Source: Lachnospiraceae bacterium
GTDB lineage: Bacteria > Bacillota > Clostridia > Lachnospirales > Lachnospiraceae
Length of the DNA stretch: 37,888 bases
Assembly (NCBI GenBank): GCA_017470985.1
Contig: JAFUXA010000003.1
Span: forward strand, 1 to 37,888
Direction of reading: 5' to 3'
Numbering within the stretch: the first letter of the stretch is position 1; each line of letters opens with the position of its first letter. The notes under the pieces were generated by a model, which was not told the origin of the DNA, did not search any database, and worked only from the letters and a program-made list of their open reading frames with translations. Made by a program: the position numbers and the translations under genes. Of the stretch, positions 14,985 to 22,467 are shown one piece after another.

Positions 14985-17093
14985 ATGAAGATAAAGAAGA
15001 AAATTCTGGCCTGGGTTTTAATGAGCGTTGTTGTATTAAATGGCTGTGGTGTTGGCAAAGTCTTTGACGAGGAGAGCTCATCTATTAGTCAGCCTATGTA
15101 TCAGGATGGAGATACAGCTTATGCATTTCGCACACAGGGCAAGAAATATCAGAGATACAATGGCAGCGATTTTGAAGACTTCTATATCGAAGGGGTAAAT
15201 ATTGGTGCTGGTATTCCAAATTCATTTCCCGGAGAATTAGGTGTCTCAGAGGATGATTATTACAGATGGTTTGAAGAGATTGCTGCTATGCATGCTAATA
15301 CAATTAGATCATATACAGTATTGATGCCTGAATTCTATAATGCCCTGTATAGATATAATGAGAGTCATGATGATAAGCTCTATCTGTTTCAGGGATGCTG
15401 GTATGATGAGGATGTGGTAACTGCTACTGGAAATGCATATGATTCATACGATAGAGTCAAGACGGATTTGAAGGATCTGGTTGATATCATACATGGTCAT
15501 GCTTCTATTGATAAATTGTCTGGTCATGCTTATGGAATCTATACCAAGGATATATCTCAGTATGTATGTGGATGGATACTGGGTATTGAATCAGACCAGG
15601 ACTTGGTTGAAGGAACCAACAATGCCAACCCGCAGTTGAATTCATATGATGGTAAATATTTATCCTGTCATGATGTACAACCTTATGAGGTATTCTGGTG
15701 TGAGATAGGAGATTATGTACTGGCATACGAGGATGAGAATTATCATATGCAGCGCCCTGTAAGTTATTCTAACTGGGCTACTGCAGATGTATTTCACCAT
15801 CCTAATGAACCACTTAGCAAGGAGGATGCAGTTTCTCTTACGGTGGAGGATTTAAATCCCGGGGAGCGTTTCCCGGCGGGATTATTTGCCAGCTATCATG
15901 TGTATCCTTATTATCCGAACTTTATGTTCTCTGAGGAACCATACAAGTCTTATAAGGATGAAAATGGTGAGATAGATACATATCTGCCTTACCTGAAGCA
16001 ACTGGTGGATTATCATAGCGTGCCTGTGGTTATAGCGGAGTTTGGTCTTCCAACCAGCAGAGGTGTCACCCATGTAAATCCAATTACAGGCTGGAATCAG
16101 GGCGGACATACTGACGAGGAACAGGGAGAACTTCTTGTAGCTATGTTTGAGGACATCAGAAAAGCCGGTTGTGCCGGTGGCATGATATTTACATGGCAGG
16201 ATGAGTGGTTTAAGAGAACCTGGAATACAGAGCTTGCCACGGACAGTGATTATAGAGCTTATTGGAATGATGTTCAGACCTGTGAGCAGCATTTCGGTCT
16301 GCTGGAATTTGTATCAGATGAGTTGGAAAATGTACCTGTAATAGATGGCAAGTCAGATGATTGGTCAGAGGATGATGTGATTTATTCTGATAAGGAGACC
16401 AAACTGGCAGTCAAATCTGATTCCACTTATGTATATCTCATGATGGAAAGCCAGGGTGCTGATTATTCCAAGGCTGGAAATTATGTATACTTCGATATTA
16501 ATCAGGATGCCGGCTGTGCATCATATGATGGAATGAGTCTCAGCAGAGATGCTGATTTTGTTATTGAGATAAATGGAGAGGATAACACCCGCATAATGGT
16601 GGAGGAGAGTTCTGATCCATATATGGTTGCAATGGCTGAACAGGATGTGGGAACAGTTGATTTACATGGTCATGATACAGATACATTTCACAGAGAATAT
16701 CTGGTATTGGACAGATCATTGACCTATCCTCAGACAGGCGAGACAGTGCCTGTACAATTGACAGAGACCGGACTTATGAGATTCGGTTCTACAGATGAGG
16801 ATTCAGATGAGTATAACTATCTGACAGACTTCGCATACGAGGGTGATGTGATAGAATTTAGAATCCCTTGGGGACTGTTGGGATTTGCCGCTCCATCTAT
16901 CAAGGAAATCAATACTCCGGCTGCAGAGAATAATACTGCCAAGGTTGATGGTATGTATCTGGGATGCTTGATTGGAAGCGAAGATAGAGGCACTGTCAAT
17001 TACACCTGGAAAGACTGGTCAAGCGCGCGTTATAAGGAGAGATTGAGAAAATCTTATTATATATTGCAGGATTATCTGGGCGATGAGAAATAA
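14985..17093 (+). CDS. Lipoprotein with glycosidase-like barrel and C-terminal carbohydrate-binding-like module
   Basis: This is a 702-residue predicted lipoprotein with signal peptide and lipobox VLNGC (C21). Residues about 55-440 look like a clan GH-A (beta/alpha)8 barrel: FYIEGVNIGAG at strand 1, HANTIRSYTVLMPEFY, a possible acid/base glutamate at E202 (LGIESDQD), the likely nucleophile E352 in VVIAEFGLPTS, and IFTWQDEWFKRTW at strand 8. Residues about 450-700 begin VIDGKSDDWSEDD and continue with STYVYLMME, the same module style as in the sorted protein at 6926. The family looks like GH2/GH5-type enzymes but I cannot place it. It ends the XrtG gene set and may trim or transfer the surface glycan. 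GCGAGGG (14972-14978) is the ribosome site. Confidence 0.7.
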   Translation: MKIKKKILAWVLMSVVVLNGCGVGKVFDEESSSISQPMYQDGDTAYAFRTQGKKYQRYNGSDFEDFYIEGVNIGAGIPNSFPGELGVSEDDYYRWFEEIAAMHANTIRSYTVLMPEFYNALYRYNESHDDKLYLFQGCWYDEDVVTATGNAYDSYDRVKTDLKDLVDIIHGHASIDKLSGHAYGIYTKDISQYVCGWILGIESDQDLVEGTNNANPQLNSYDGKYLSCHDVQPYEVFWCEIGDYVLAYEDENYHMQRPVSYSNWATADVFHHPNEPLSKEDAVSLTVEDLNPGERFPAGLFASYHVYPYYPNFMFSEEPYKSYKDENGEIDTYLPYLKQLVDYHSVPVVIAEFGLPTSRGVTHVNPITGWNQGGHTDEEQGELLVAMFEDIRKAGCAGGMIFTWQDEWFKRTWNTELATDSDYRAYWNDVQTCEQHFGLLEFVSDELENVPVIDGKSDDWSEDDVIYSDKETKLAVKSDSTYVYLMMESQGADYSKAGNYVYFDINQDAGCASYDGMSLSRDADFVIEINGEDNTRIMVEESSDPYMVAMAEQDVGTVDLHGHDTDTFHREYLVLDRSLTYPQTGETVPVQLTETGLMRFGSTDEDSDEYNYLTDFAYEGDVIEFRIPWGLLGFAAPSIKEINTPAAENNTAKVDGMYLGCLIGSEDRGTVNYTWKDWSSARYKERLRKSYYILQDYLGDEK

Positions 17094-17182
17094 TTTTAGC
17101 TAGTCAATGTGATATCATCTTTTTTATTAAACACTATATTGTAATCACGTAAACTATTTTGCAATAAAATGCCGGCTCATGA

Positions 17183-17344
17183 TGTTATGCTATTATTCCA
17201 ATCACTAATGCGTTAGGCGGAACTCAATCTGCATGGATTAAGTTTGGAGTAATTGGCTATATTATCTATGGAAGATATCCGGTAAATCAGAAAATGAGAG
17301 ATAAAATGATTTCGGACTTACAGAACCGTAGAGAAAAAAGGTAG
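17183..17344 (+). pseudogene. Remnant of a membrane transporter C-terminus (GPH/MFS-like)
   Basis: An open frame without a usable start encodes about 53 residues: one hydrophobic helix (AWIKFGVIGYIIYG), then RYPVNQKMRDKMISDLQNRR. This looks like the C-terminal end of sugar:cation symporters, where the last helix is followed by YPL(T/N) and a charged helix ending in RR. A TGA at 17180-17182 closes the frame upstream, and nothing further left continues it. The rest of 17094-17364 shows no gene. It is most likely the end of a deleted transporter gene. Confidence 0.45.
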
Positions 17345-17364
17345 ATTATAGGGAGAAGGAAAAA

Positions 17365-18033
17365 ATGAATAAATTTTCAAAAGGTATTGAGTACTTGATT
17401 TTAAAATATCTGGCTGTGCCAAAGGTGCCTGAGATTGATCATAGCAAGAATACTATCATCTGCATCGGAGACAGTATTACTTTCGGCGCCGGTGTAAATG
17501 GGAAAAAGACGATGACCTGGGAATATTTTCTGGAGAATAAACTGGGTGAAGATTATCAGGTGTTAAACTATGGTATCAGCGGAAGAACATTGCTTAGTAC
17601 AGGCGATTATCCTTATTCAGATGAAAAGCAATTTGCGGCTTCGCAGGAAGCTTTGGCAGATACATATATTATAATGCTGGGAACCAATGATTCTAAGCCG
17701 TACAATTGGGATGAGAGTAGATATGCAAGAGAGTTAGAAGAATTTGTAAATCTATATAGAAGTTTGCCAAATGATCCCAAAGTAATTTTGATGACACCGC
17801 CGACATGTTATATTGATCCTAAGATTGGCATGGTTGGATTTGATATAGATGGAGATGTTGTATCGGGGGCAATTTATAATATTGTATCCAATATGGCTGA
17901 AAAGTATGAGTTAGAGCTGATAGATTTGAATAAGTATACAGCTAATCATGAAGACTGGTTTGTGGATGGTGTGCATCCAAATGAGCTGGGAAATAGAGAA
18001 ATTGCTGAGTATATATTTGAGCGAATTAATTAG
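17365..18033 (+). CDS. SGNH/GDSL-family hydrolase
   Basis: This is a 222-residue protein with the four SGNH blocks: catalytic S37 in CIGDSITFGAG, the oxyanion glycine in NYGISGRTLL, asparagine in MLGTNDSKPYN, and the D201/H204 pair in VDGVHPNE. There is no signal peptide, so the enzyme appears cytoplasmic. This family removes acetyl or other ester groups, often from plant cell-wall oligosaccharides or from glycans. A cytoplasmic acetylxylan-oligosaccharide esterase would suit the sugar-use content of the window, but the substrate is not shown by the sequence. The ribosome site is GGGAGAAGGA (17350-17359). A long hairpin follows. Confidence 0.85.
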   Translation: MNKFSKGIEYLILKYLAVPKVPEIDHSKNTIICIGDSITFGAGVNGKKTMTWEYFLENKLGEDYQVLNYGISGRTLLSTGDYPYSDEKQFAASQEALADTYIIMLGTNDSKPYNWDESRYARELEEFVNLYRSLPNDPKVILMTPPTCYIDPKIGMVGFDIDGDVVSGAIYNIVSNMAEKYELELIDLNKYTANHEDWFVDGVHPNELGNREIAEYIFERIN

Positions 18034-18055
18034 GGATTGGTGCTGATTTTAGTTG

Positions 18056-18101
18056 TACCCGTTATACCTAGGTGAAAAAGATTTCAGAGGTATAACGGGT
18101 A
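18056..18101. terminator. Long hairpin after the SGNH gene
   Basis: Perfect 14-bp arms (TACCCGTTATACCT at 18056-18069 and its complement at 18088-18101) enclose an 18-nt loop. The following sequence is AT-rich without a clean T-run, so termination may be weak or need another factor. Confidence 0.55.
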
Positions 18102-18130
18102 TAATTATATCATAAAGTTGGTTACAAAAG

Positions 18131-18207
18131 CACATATAATGGGACAATGATTTCTGTATTATATAACCCTAGAAACCATAGAAACCATAGAAACAATGGT
18201 ATATGTG
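18131..18207 (+). repeat. Structured leader repeat, copy 1, with 9-bp tandem units
   Basis: This shares CATATAATGGGACA, then TTATATAACC and ATAGAAACAAT, with copy 2 at 22061-22117. Terminal arms CACATATA (18131-18138) and TATATGTG (18200-18207) are complementary. Inside are three 9-bp units, CCCTAGAAA then CCATAGAAA twice (18168-18194); copy 2 has only one. The shared TATAATGGG could serve as a -10 element. It lies upstream of the chemotaxis receptor. Confidence 0.6.
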
Positions 18208-18229
18208 ACGATGGATATATTTACAAGAC

Positions 18230-18249
18230 TTAAGTTGCATCCAACTAAC
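18230..18249. promoter_or_regulatory. Dyad TTAAGTTG/CAACTAAC upstream of the chemotaxis receptor
   Basis: TTAAGTTG (18230-18237) and CAACTAAC (18242-18249) form an imperfect inverted repeat. CAACTAAC also occurs in the operator of the ABC transporter at 3014-3021. A common regulator is possible but unproven. Confidence 0.35.
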
Positions 18250-18299
18250 TCGAGATGTATAATAAGTACATATTATATATACGAGAGGGGATGTTTGTT

Positions 18300-20081
18300 A
18301 TGGAAAATGCACAAAAGAAAAAGTCTAAAATAAGAGGTAAATTTTTTCAAACAATTACTTTTCAAAACATTGTAATCTACTTAGTGATTTTAATTGCATT
18401 TATTGTATATGCATTTATTAGTAGAGATGCAATGAACAGTGTTAAGAATCAGGCATTACTTGCCAGCGAAAATGAATTGAACTGCGCAATGGAAAGTGCT
18501 GCGTTGAAGCAGGATGTGGTTCAGATTTCAGCAGAAATCAACAGGACCTTAGGACAATTTGAAGGTGGTACTGCTGTCTCTAAAGAAGATTTTGCAGATA
18601 TGGAAGCGACTATAGAAGATACAGCTGCTCATCTGGATTATATGGATCAAAGCTTGTTGGTTGATAATTTGCCGGATGGACAGGAACGCGTAGCTACATT
18701 GAGAACAAGCGTTGAAGCTTTTACAGAGACGGCGAAAAACTTGGAAGATTGTATATTAAGACAGGATTTGGATGGGGCAATCAAGTATGTATCTACTGAC
18801 TATGGTACAAATCTTGGAGCTGCAAATGAAGCGGTAGAATCAATAGATCAGGGAGTATTATCGCTGAGTGAGGGATTCAGTGCCTACTTGGACGGTTACA
18901 TTACATCTGTTTCAGTTAAAGGATATATTGTAATGGGAATTGTGGTTCTCCTCATAGTTATAAGTTTTGTCCTGTCATTTGTCAGAATTAACAAGACTAT
19001 TACGGGTATTTCAGGAGAATTACAGGTTATCATCAATCAAATTAATGAAGGTAAGGGCGATTTGACAGCTCGTATCCGAACCAATACCAAGACGGAGCTG
19101 GCTACTATTGCAGATTGTATCAACCAGTTCTTGGATACTTTGCAGGGAGTAATCAAAGATGTAAAGGATGGTGCGACAATTCTTACATCATCTTCAGATA
19201 GTATGATCGTAAAGATTAGAAATGCTTCAGATAATGTAACCAATACTTCAGCTGCTATGGAAGAATTAGCAGCGTCTATGGATACAGTTGCATTTACGGC
19301 AAATGATTTGACTAATTCATTGTCGGAGGTTCGTGAGGCTACTCATGAGATTGATGCAGAAGTTGAAACAGGAACGGTAAAGGCAAATGAAATCAAGGCT
19401 TCTGCAGATGCAATCAAGCGCGAAGCTATGAGCAAGAAAGAAAGTACTGGAGCGAAGATGGAAGAACTTTCAAATGTATTGGAAGTATCTGTTAAGGAAT
19501 CAGAGCAGGTTAACCAGATTAGTGATCTGACAAATGATATTCTGGATATTGCAAGTCAGACAAATCTCCTGGCTTTGAATGCATCTATCGAGGCTGCCCG
19601 TGCTGGTGAGGCTGGAAAGGGCTTCGCTGTAGTTGCTGATGAGATTAGTGCTCTAGCAGCAAATTCTCGTGAAACTGCTGGAAATATTCAGGAGATTTCT
19701 ACTCGAGTAACTACTGCTGTAAAAGAACTTTCGGATAATGCTATACAGGTAATCGACTTTATTAATGAAAATGTATTGGCAGATTATGATGCATTTGTCG
19801 ATACAGGAACAAAGTATGAAGATACAGCTGATTTGATTGAAGAAATGCTTGGCGCATTTTCTGATAAGGCAAATAATTTGAATGCTGTAATGGATGAAAT
19901 GTCTGAACGAATTGAGGCTATCTCAAATTCTGTACAGGAAAGTTCAGAGGCGATAAATATGTCTGCAAATGCTTCTACTGAGATTGTTGGTGAAATCCAG
20001 GGTATCAATGAAGCAATGGATCAGAACAATGATGTAACAAAGCAGTTGAATGAAAGCACTCAGAAGTTTGAGATTGTATAG
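18300..20081 (+). CDS. Methyl-accepting chemotaxis protein
   Basis: This is a 593-residue transmembrane receptor. Membrane helix 1 (about 20-38) is followed by a mainly helical extracellular sensor of four-helix-bundle type (about 40-205), membrane helix 2 (about 208-228), a HAMP domain (about 230-285) and a long cytoplasmic coiled coil. The signalling tip is clear: [20 protein letters not shown] then [18 protein letters not shown]. It senses an unknown ligand and controls CheA, and suggests a motile host. I chose the ATG at 18300; GAGAGGGG (18283-18290) directly abuts an in-frame ATG at 18291 but is well spaced for 18300. No other chemotaxis gene is in the window, and a terminator-like hairpin follows, so it appears monocistronic. 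Confidence 0.95.
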   Translation: MENAQKKKSKIRGKFFQTITFQNIVIYLVILIAFIVYAFISRDAMNSVKNQALLASENELNCAMESAALKQDVVQISAEINRTLGQFEGGTAVSKEDFADMEATIEDTAAHLDYMDQSLLVDNLPDGQERVATLRTSVEAFTETAKNLEDCILRQDLDGAIKYVSTDYGTNLGAANEAVESIDQGVLSLSEGFSAYLDGYITSVSVKGYIVMGIVVLLIVISFVLSFVRINKTITGISGELQVIINQINEGKGDLTARIRTNTKTELATIADCINQFLDTLQGVIKDVKDGATILTSSSDSMIVKIRNASDNVTNTSAAMEELAASMDTVAFTANDLTNSLSEVREATHEIDAEVETGTVKANEIKASADAIKREAMSKKESTGAKMEELSNVLEVSVKESEQVNQISDLTNDILDIASQTNLLALNASIEAARAGEAGKGFAVVADEISALAANSRETAGNIQEISTRVTTAVKELSDNAIQVIDFINENVLADYDAFVDTGTKYEDTADLIEEMLGAFSDKANNLNAVMDEMSERIEAISNSVQESSEAINMSANASTEIVGEIQGINEAMDQNNDVTKQLNESTQKFEIV

Positions 20082-20118
20082 GATGAATAGAATAATCTAA
20101 TTATAGAGTTGATTTTGT

Positions 20119-20150
20119 TAGAGCCAAAACGAGATGCCGTTTTGGCTCTA
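20119..20150 (+). terminator. Hairpin after the chemotaxis receptor
   Basis: A perfect 13-bp stem pairs 20119-20131 (TAGAGCCAAAACG) with 20138-20150 around a 6-nt loop. The downstream T content is modest (TTGTACTTTG). Confidence 0.7.
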
Positions 20151-20160
20151 TTGTACTTTG

Positions 20161-20203
20161 TACGTTGACAACGTATCTTGATTGCTTTATACTTTAATAA
20201 AGT
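20161..20203. promoter_or_regulatory. Two small palindromes before the XRE gene
   Basis: TACGTT and AACGTA (20161-20166, 20170-20175) flank GAC. ACTTTA and TAAAGT (20191-20196, 20198-20203) flank one A. They sit within 70 bp of the XRE start and may be its own operators. Confidence 0.35.
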
Positions 20204-20226
20204 ACAAAAAGTATGGAGATGATGAT

Positions 20227-20430
20227 ATGGATGTTTCAAAGAGAATAAAAGAGTTACGTAAAAGCACAGGATTATCGCAAAGTAAGTTTTCAGCAAAGTT
20301 TGGAATCCCTGTAAGAACTCTTCAGCAATGGGAACAGGGGATAAGCGCTCCTCCGGATTATTTGATTAGAATGATGATGTATATTATGCAGCTTGAAGGG
20401 AAAAGTGAAGATAATAAGCAGGACACATGA
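20227..20430 (+). CDS. Small XRE-type helix-turn-helix protein
   Basis: This is a 67-residue protein that is almost entirely a Cro/CI-like helix-turn-helix: IKELRKSTGLSQSKFSAKFG then IPVRTLQQWEQG (about 7-40). The sequence RTLQQWEQG is typical of small regulators in Clostridia, and of HigA-like antitoxins. No toxin gene adjoins it. GGAG (20215-20218) supports the ATG at 20227. The nuclease gene follows after 78 bp, so the two may or may not be linked. Confidence 0.75.
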   Translation: MDVSKRIKELRKSTGLSQSKFSAKFGIPVRTLQQWEQGISAPPDYLIRMMMYIMQLEGKSEDNKQDT

Positions 20431-20508
20431 AAAAGATTACACTGAAGTGGAATCGAAAATAATTGTATTGGGCGTGGTATGATGCTATTATTAGTGTGAG
20501 GAATAAGT

Positions 20509-21372
20509 ATGGCTAAAAAGAAAGATATAGAAGAAAATTTCTCAAAGACAGAGCTTAGTGCTCAAATTAATCTAGAACTTGACAAGGCCATTGATGATTT
20601 GACGTTGTTTGATGATGATCTTATGAGTAAGGTATTTGATGGCAATGTTGAAGCTGCAGAGTTATTACTTAAAATTATTCTTCAAAGAGATGATATAAAG
20701 GTCGAAAAGGTTAAGGGACAGGTTACGATGAAGAACCCATATGTCAGAGGCAGAGATATCACGATAGATATCCATGTTAAAGATGGTAGTGGTAATGAAT
20801 TTGATGTAGAGGTTCAGCGTAGCGAAGAAGGCTCAAGCAATCAGCGCATCAGGTTTCACAGTAGTATGCTTGATGTAAGAATGCTAAAGAAAAAGCAGAA
20901 GTTCCAAGCTATTAAAGACGGATATGTTATATTTATTTGCCAGCATGATAAGTTTGGTAAGAATTTGCCGATATATCATGTAAATAAGATTGTTGAAGAG
21001 ACTGGTGAGGTTTTTGATGATGGCTCGCACATCATTTTTGTAAATGGAGTATACGAGGGTGATGATGATTTTGGAAAGTTGGCACATGACTTTAATTGCA
21101 AAAAGGCAGACAATATTTATTTCAAGCCTCTTGCTGATGGAGTTAGACATTTTAAAGAAACAGAGAAAGGACGTGATGCTATGTGTGAATCATTTACAAA
21201 GTTAGCTGATAAAGTTGCTGAAGAGCGTGCAGATTTAAGAGAAGAGCAGATAAAAGTTAATGCTGTTAGACTTATGATGAAAAACTTAAAGTGCTCTCTT
21301 GAAGATGCTCTGAATACGTTGGAAATTAGCGGTAAAGAGCGTGCAATCATAGCAAAGCAACTCCAGAAATGA
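20509..21372 (+). CDS. Rpn/PD-(D/E)XK nuclease family protein
   Basis: This is a 287-residue protein of the Rpn (recombination-promoting nuclease, putative transposase) family. An N-terminal helical part with DDDLMSKVFDGNVEAAELLL is followed by a nuclease core with D87 (TIDIHV) and the E-x-Q pair E101/Q103 (EFDVEVQRSE), then RIRFHSSMLD and a C-terminal charged helical region. Family members cut DNA and can promote RecA-independent recombination; copies are numerous in Lachnospiraceae genomes. No inverted repeats were noticed at its ends. GAGGAA (20498-20503) precedes the start. Confidence 0.85.
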   Translation: MAKKKDIEENFSKTELSAQINLELDKAIDDLTLFDDDLMSKVFDGNVEAAELLLKIILQRDDIKVEKVKGQVTMKNPYVRGRDITIDIHVKDGSGNEFDVEVQRSEEGSSNQRIRFHSSMLDVRMLKKKQKFQAIKDGYVIFICQHDKFGKNLPIYHVNKIVEETGEVFDDGSHIIFVNGVYEGDDDFGKLAHDFNCKKADNIYFKPLADGVRHFKETEKGRDAMCESFTKLADKVAEERADLREEQIKVNAVRLMMKNLKCSLEDALNTLEISGKERAIIAKQLQK

Positions 21373-21400
21373 ACTTAATTATAGCTACAAAGTACAGTGA

Positions 21401-21427
21401 AGCAGTGGATATGTCTGCTGCTTTTTT
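21401..21427 (+). terminator. Terminator after the Rpn-type gene
   Basis: AGCAG (21401-21405) pairs with CTGCT (21415-21419); a run of six T residues follows at 21422-21427. The stem is short. Confidence 0.55.
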
Positions 21428-21514
21428 CATGTTGTGCGTTTAGCAGCGCACGTTTCTGATATCAGTGAGTAGTAAATGGTATAATATTTTTATACTAATT
21501 GTTGAGAAGATGCT

Positions 21515-21538
21515 AACCGTGACAAATTGTCACCGGTT
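21515..21538. promoter_or_regulatory. Imperfect dyad before the DUF3006-like/HicB-like pair
   Basis: AACCGTGAC and GTCACCGGTT pair with a single bulged C around a 5-nt loop. It lies about 45 bp before the first start codon and could be an operator for the HicB-like protein. Confidence 0.3.
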
Positions 21539-21582
21539 GAAAATGATAGTATAGGATAGAAAAAACTTGAAGAGGAGTCTAT

Positions 21583-21753
21583 ATGGAAACCTGGTATTAC
21601 GTAGTAGATAGTATTGATGGTGATTACGCCAACTTAAAGAGAACAGATATTGAGTCTGACGAATTGAAGAATGTAGCGAGAGCTTTATTACCTGCTGAGA
21701 TAGAAGAAGGTAGTGAGCTGAAGTATGAATTGATGCAGTATTTTCTGATATAA
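21583..21753 (+). CDS. DUF3006-like small protein
   Basis: This is a 56-residue protein. The pattern YYVVDSIDGDYANLKR, then ALLPAEIEEGSELKYEL, matches small DUF3006 proteins: a short beta-barrel-like fold with 'vvDriEg..A.Ve' at the start and a 'lP..v.EGd.l' segment. Its function is unknown. GAGGAG (21572-21577) is the ribosome site. The HicB-like gene starts 12 bp after the stop, so they form an operon. It has no HicA features such as the GSH motif, so it is not an obvious toxin. Confidence 0.6.
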   Translation: METWYYVVDSIDGDYANLKRTDIESDELKNVARALLPAEIEEGSELKYELMQYFLI

Positions 21754-21765
21754 GGGGAAAAATTT

Positions 21766-21969
21766 ATGGTAAAATACGATGTCTTTATAACTTGGTCAGA
21801 AGAAGATAATGCATATATAGCAAGCGTGCCAGAATTTGCTGGATGTATTGCTGATGGGCAAACAAGAGAAGAGGCTTTACAAAACATAGAAATTGTAGCG
21901 CAGGAATGGATGGAAGCGGCTGAAGCACATGGCAGAGCTATTCCAAAGCGTCATAATAGATCCGAATAA
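21766..21969 (+). CDS. Solitary HicB-like protein
   Basis: This is a 67-residue protein consisting of a HicB partial-RNase-H fold: MVKYDVFITWSEEDNAYIAS, VPEFAGCIADGQTREEALQN, and a final helix (IEIVAQEWMEAAEAHGRAIP). It lacks a C-terminal DNA-binding domain. HicB normally neutralises the HicA ribonuclease, but no HicA gene is adjacent. Its partner is instead the DUF3006-like gene. Solitary proteins of this type are common and may be orphan antitoxins. A terminator follows directly. Confidence 0.8.
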   Translation: MVKYDVFITWSEEDNAYIASVPEFAGCIADGQTREEALQNIEIVAQEWMEAAEAHGRAIPKRHNRSE

Positions 21970-21971
21970 AA

Positions 21972-22022
21972 ATGAATGATACTACCAATACTTTAAATTT
22001 TGGTGGTATCATTCATTTTTTA
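21972..22022. terminator. Strong bidirectional terminator
   Basis: A 17-bp stem (21972-21988 with 22000-22016) has one G-T pair and an 11-nt loop, with a T-run after it and an A-run before it. Confidence 0.9.
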
Positions 22023-22060
22023 TAGTTTCTGTTTTATTTCTTCTCATTCGCAAATAAAGT

Positions 22061-22117
22061 ACATATAATGGGACATTGGCTGTGGCATTATATAACCATA
22101 GAAACAATATTATATGC
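22061..22117 (+). repeat. Structured leader repeat, copy 2
   Basis: This matches copy 1 at 18131-18207 in ACATATAATGGGACA, TTATATAACC and ATAGAAACAAT, but has one CCATAGAAA unit instead of three. ATAATG (22065-22070) and CATTAT (22086-22091) form an inner inverted repeat. It stands before the small membrane protein and ABC-2 genes. Confidence 0.6.
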
Positions 22118-22147
22118 ATAGATGCATTGTGAGAAAGGAGCTTGGGT

Positions 22148-22363
22148 ATGACAGATTTAAAAGGTGGAGATTATTTCAGCCCTATGGGTCATGAGAATTG
22201 GAATACAATTGAAAGTTCTAATTCCGGGGGAGTTAAACACAGCAATAGTAGTGGATTAGTTCGAGGAATAGGTATTACACTGATTGTAATTGGAGTAATA
22301 GGAGCGGCATTTTTCCCTCCTATCGGGATATTGATTTATATCGGTTTGAAGATGACAAATTGA
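22148..22363 (+). CDS. Small membrane protein of unknown function
   Basis: This is a 71-residue protein. A polar, Ser/Asn/Gly-rich N-terminus (about 1-36) is followed by a hydrophobic hairpin (about 39-68) that could form two short membrane helices around FFPP. I do not recognise the family. AAGGAG (22134-22139) supports the ATG at 22148; an in-frame TTG at 22142 is too close to it. The ABC ATPase starts about 100 bp downstream, so a link to that transporter is possible. Confidence 0.5.
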   Translation: MTDLKGGDYFSPMGHENWNTIESSNSGGVKHSNSSGLVRGIGITLIVIGVIGAAFFPPIGILIYIGLKMTN

Positions 22364-22467
22364 GGATACAAAGATATGTAATGCTATTTGTTCTCACACT
22401 GTGTTGGTGGAAGAAAACTTGCTTAAATGATAAAATGATTAGTAATGGAATTAATAAGGAGCGGGTT

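Noticed and set aside
18168-18194. Three 9-bp tandem units, considered as a possible CRISPR or minisatellite.
   Set aside because: The units are far too short and contiguous for CRISPR repeats with spacers, and no cas genes are present. They are treated as part of the leader repeat.
20161-20430. A toxin-antitoxin operon around the small XRE protein and the Rpn-type nuclease.
   Set aside because: A 78-bp gap separates them, and Rpn proteins are not established toxins with XRE antitoxins. Better treated as independent genes.
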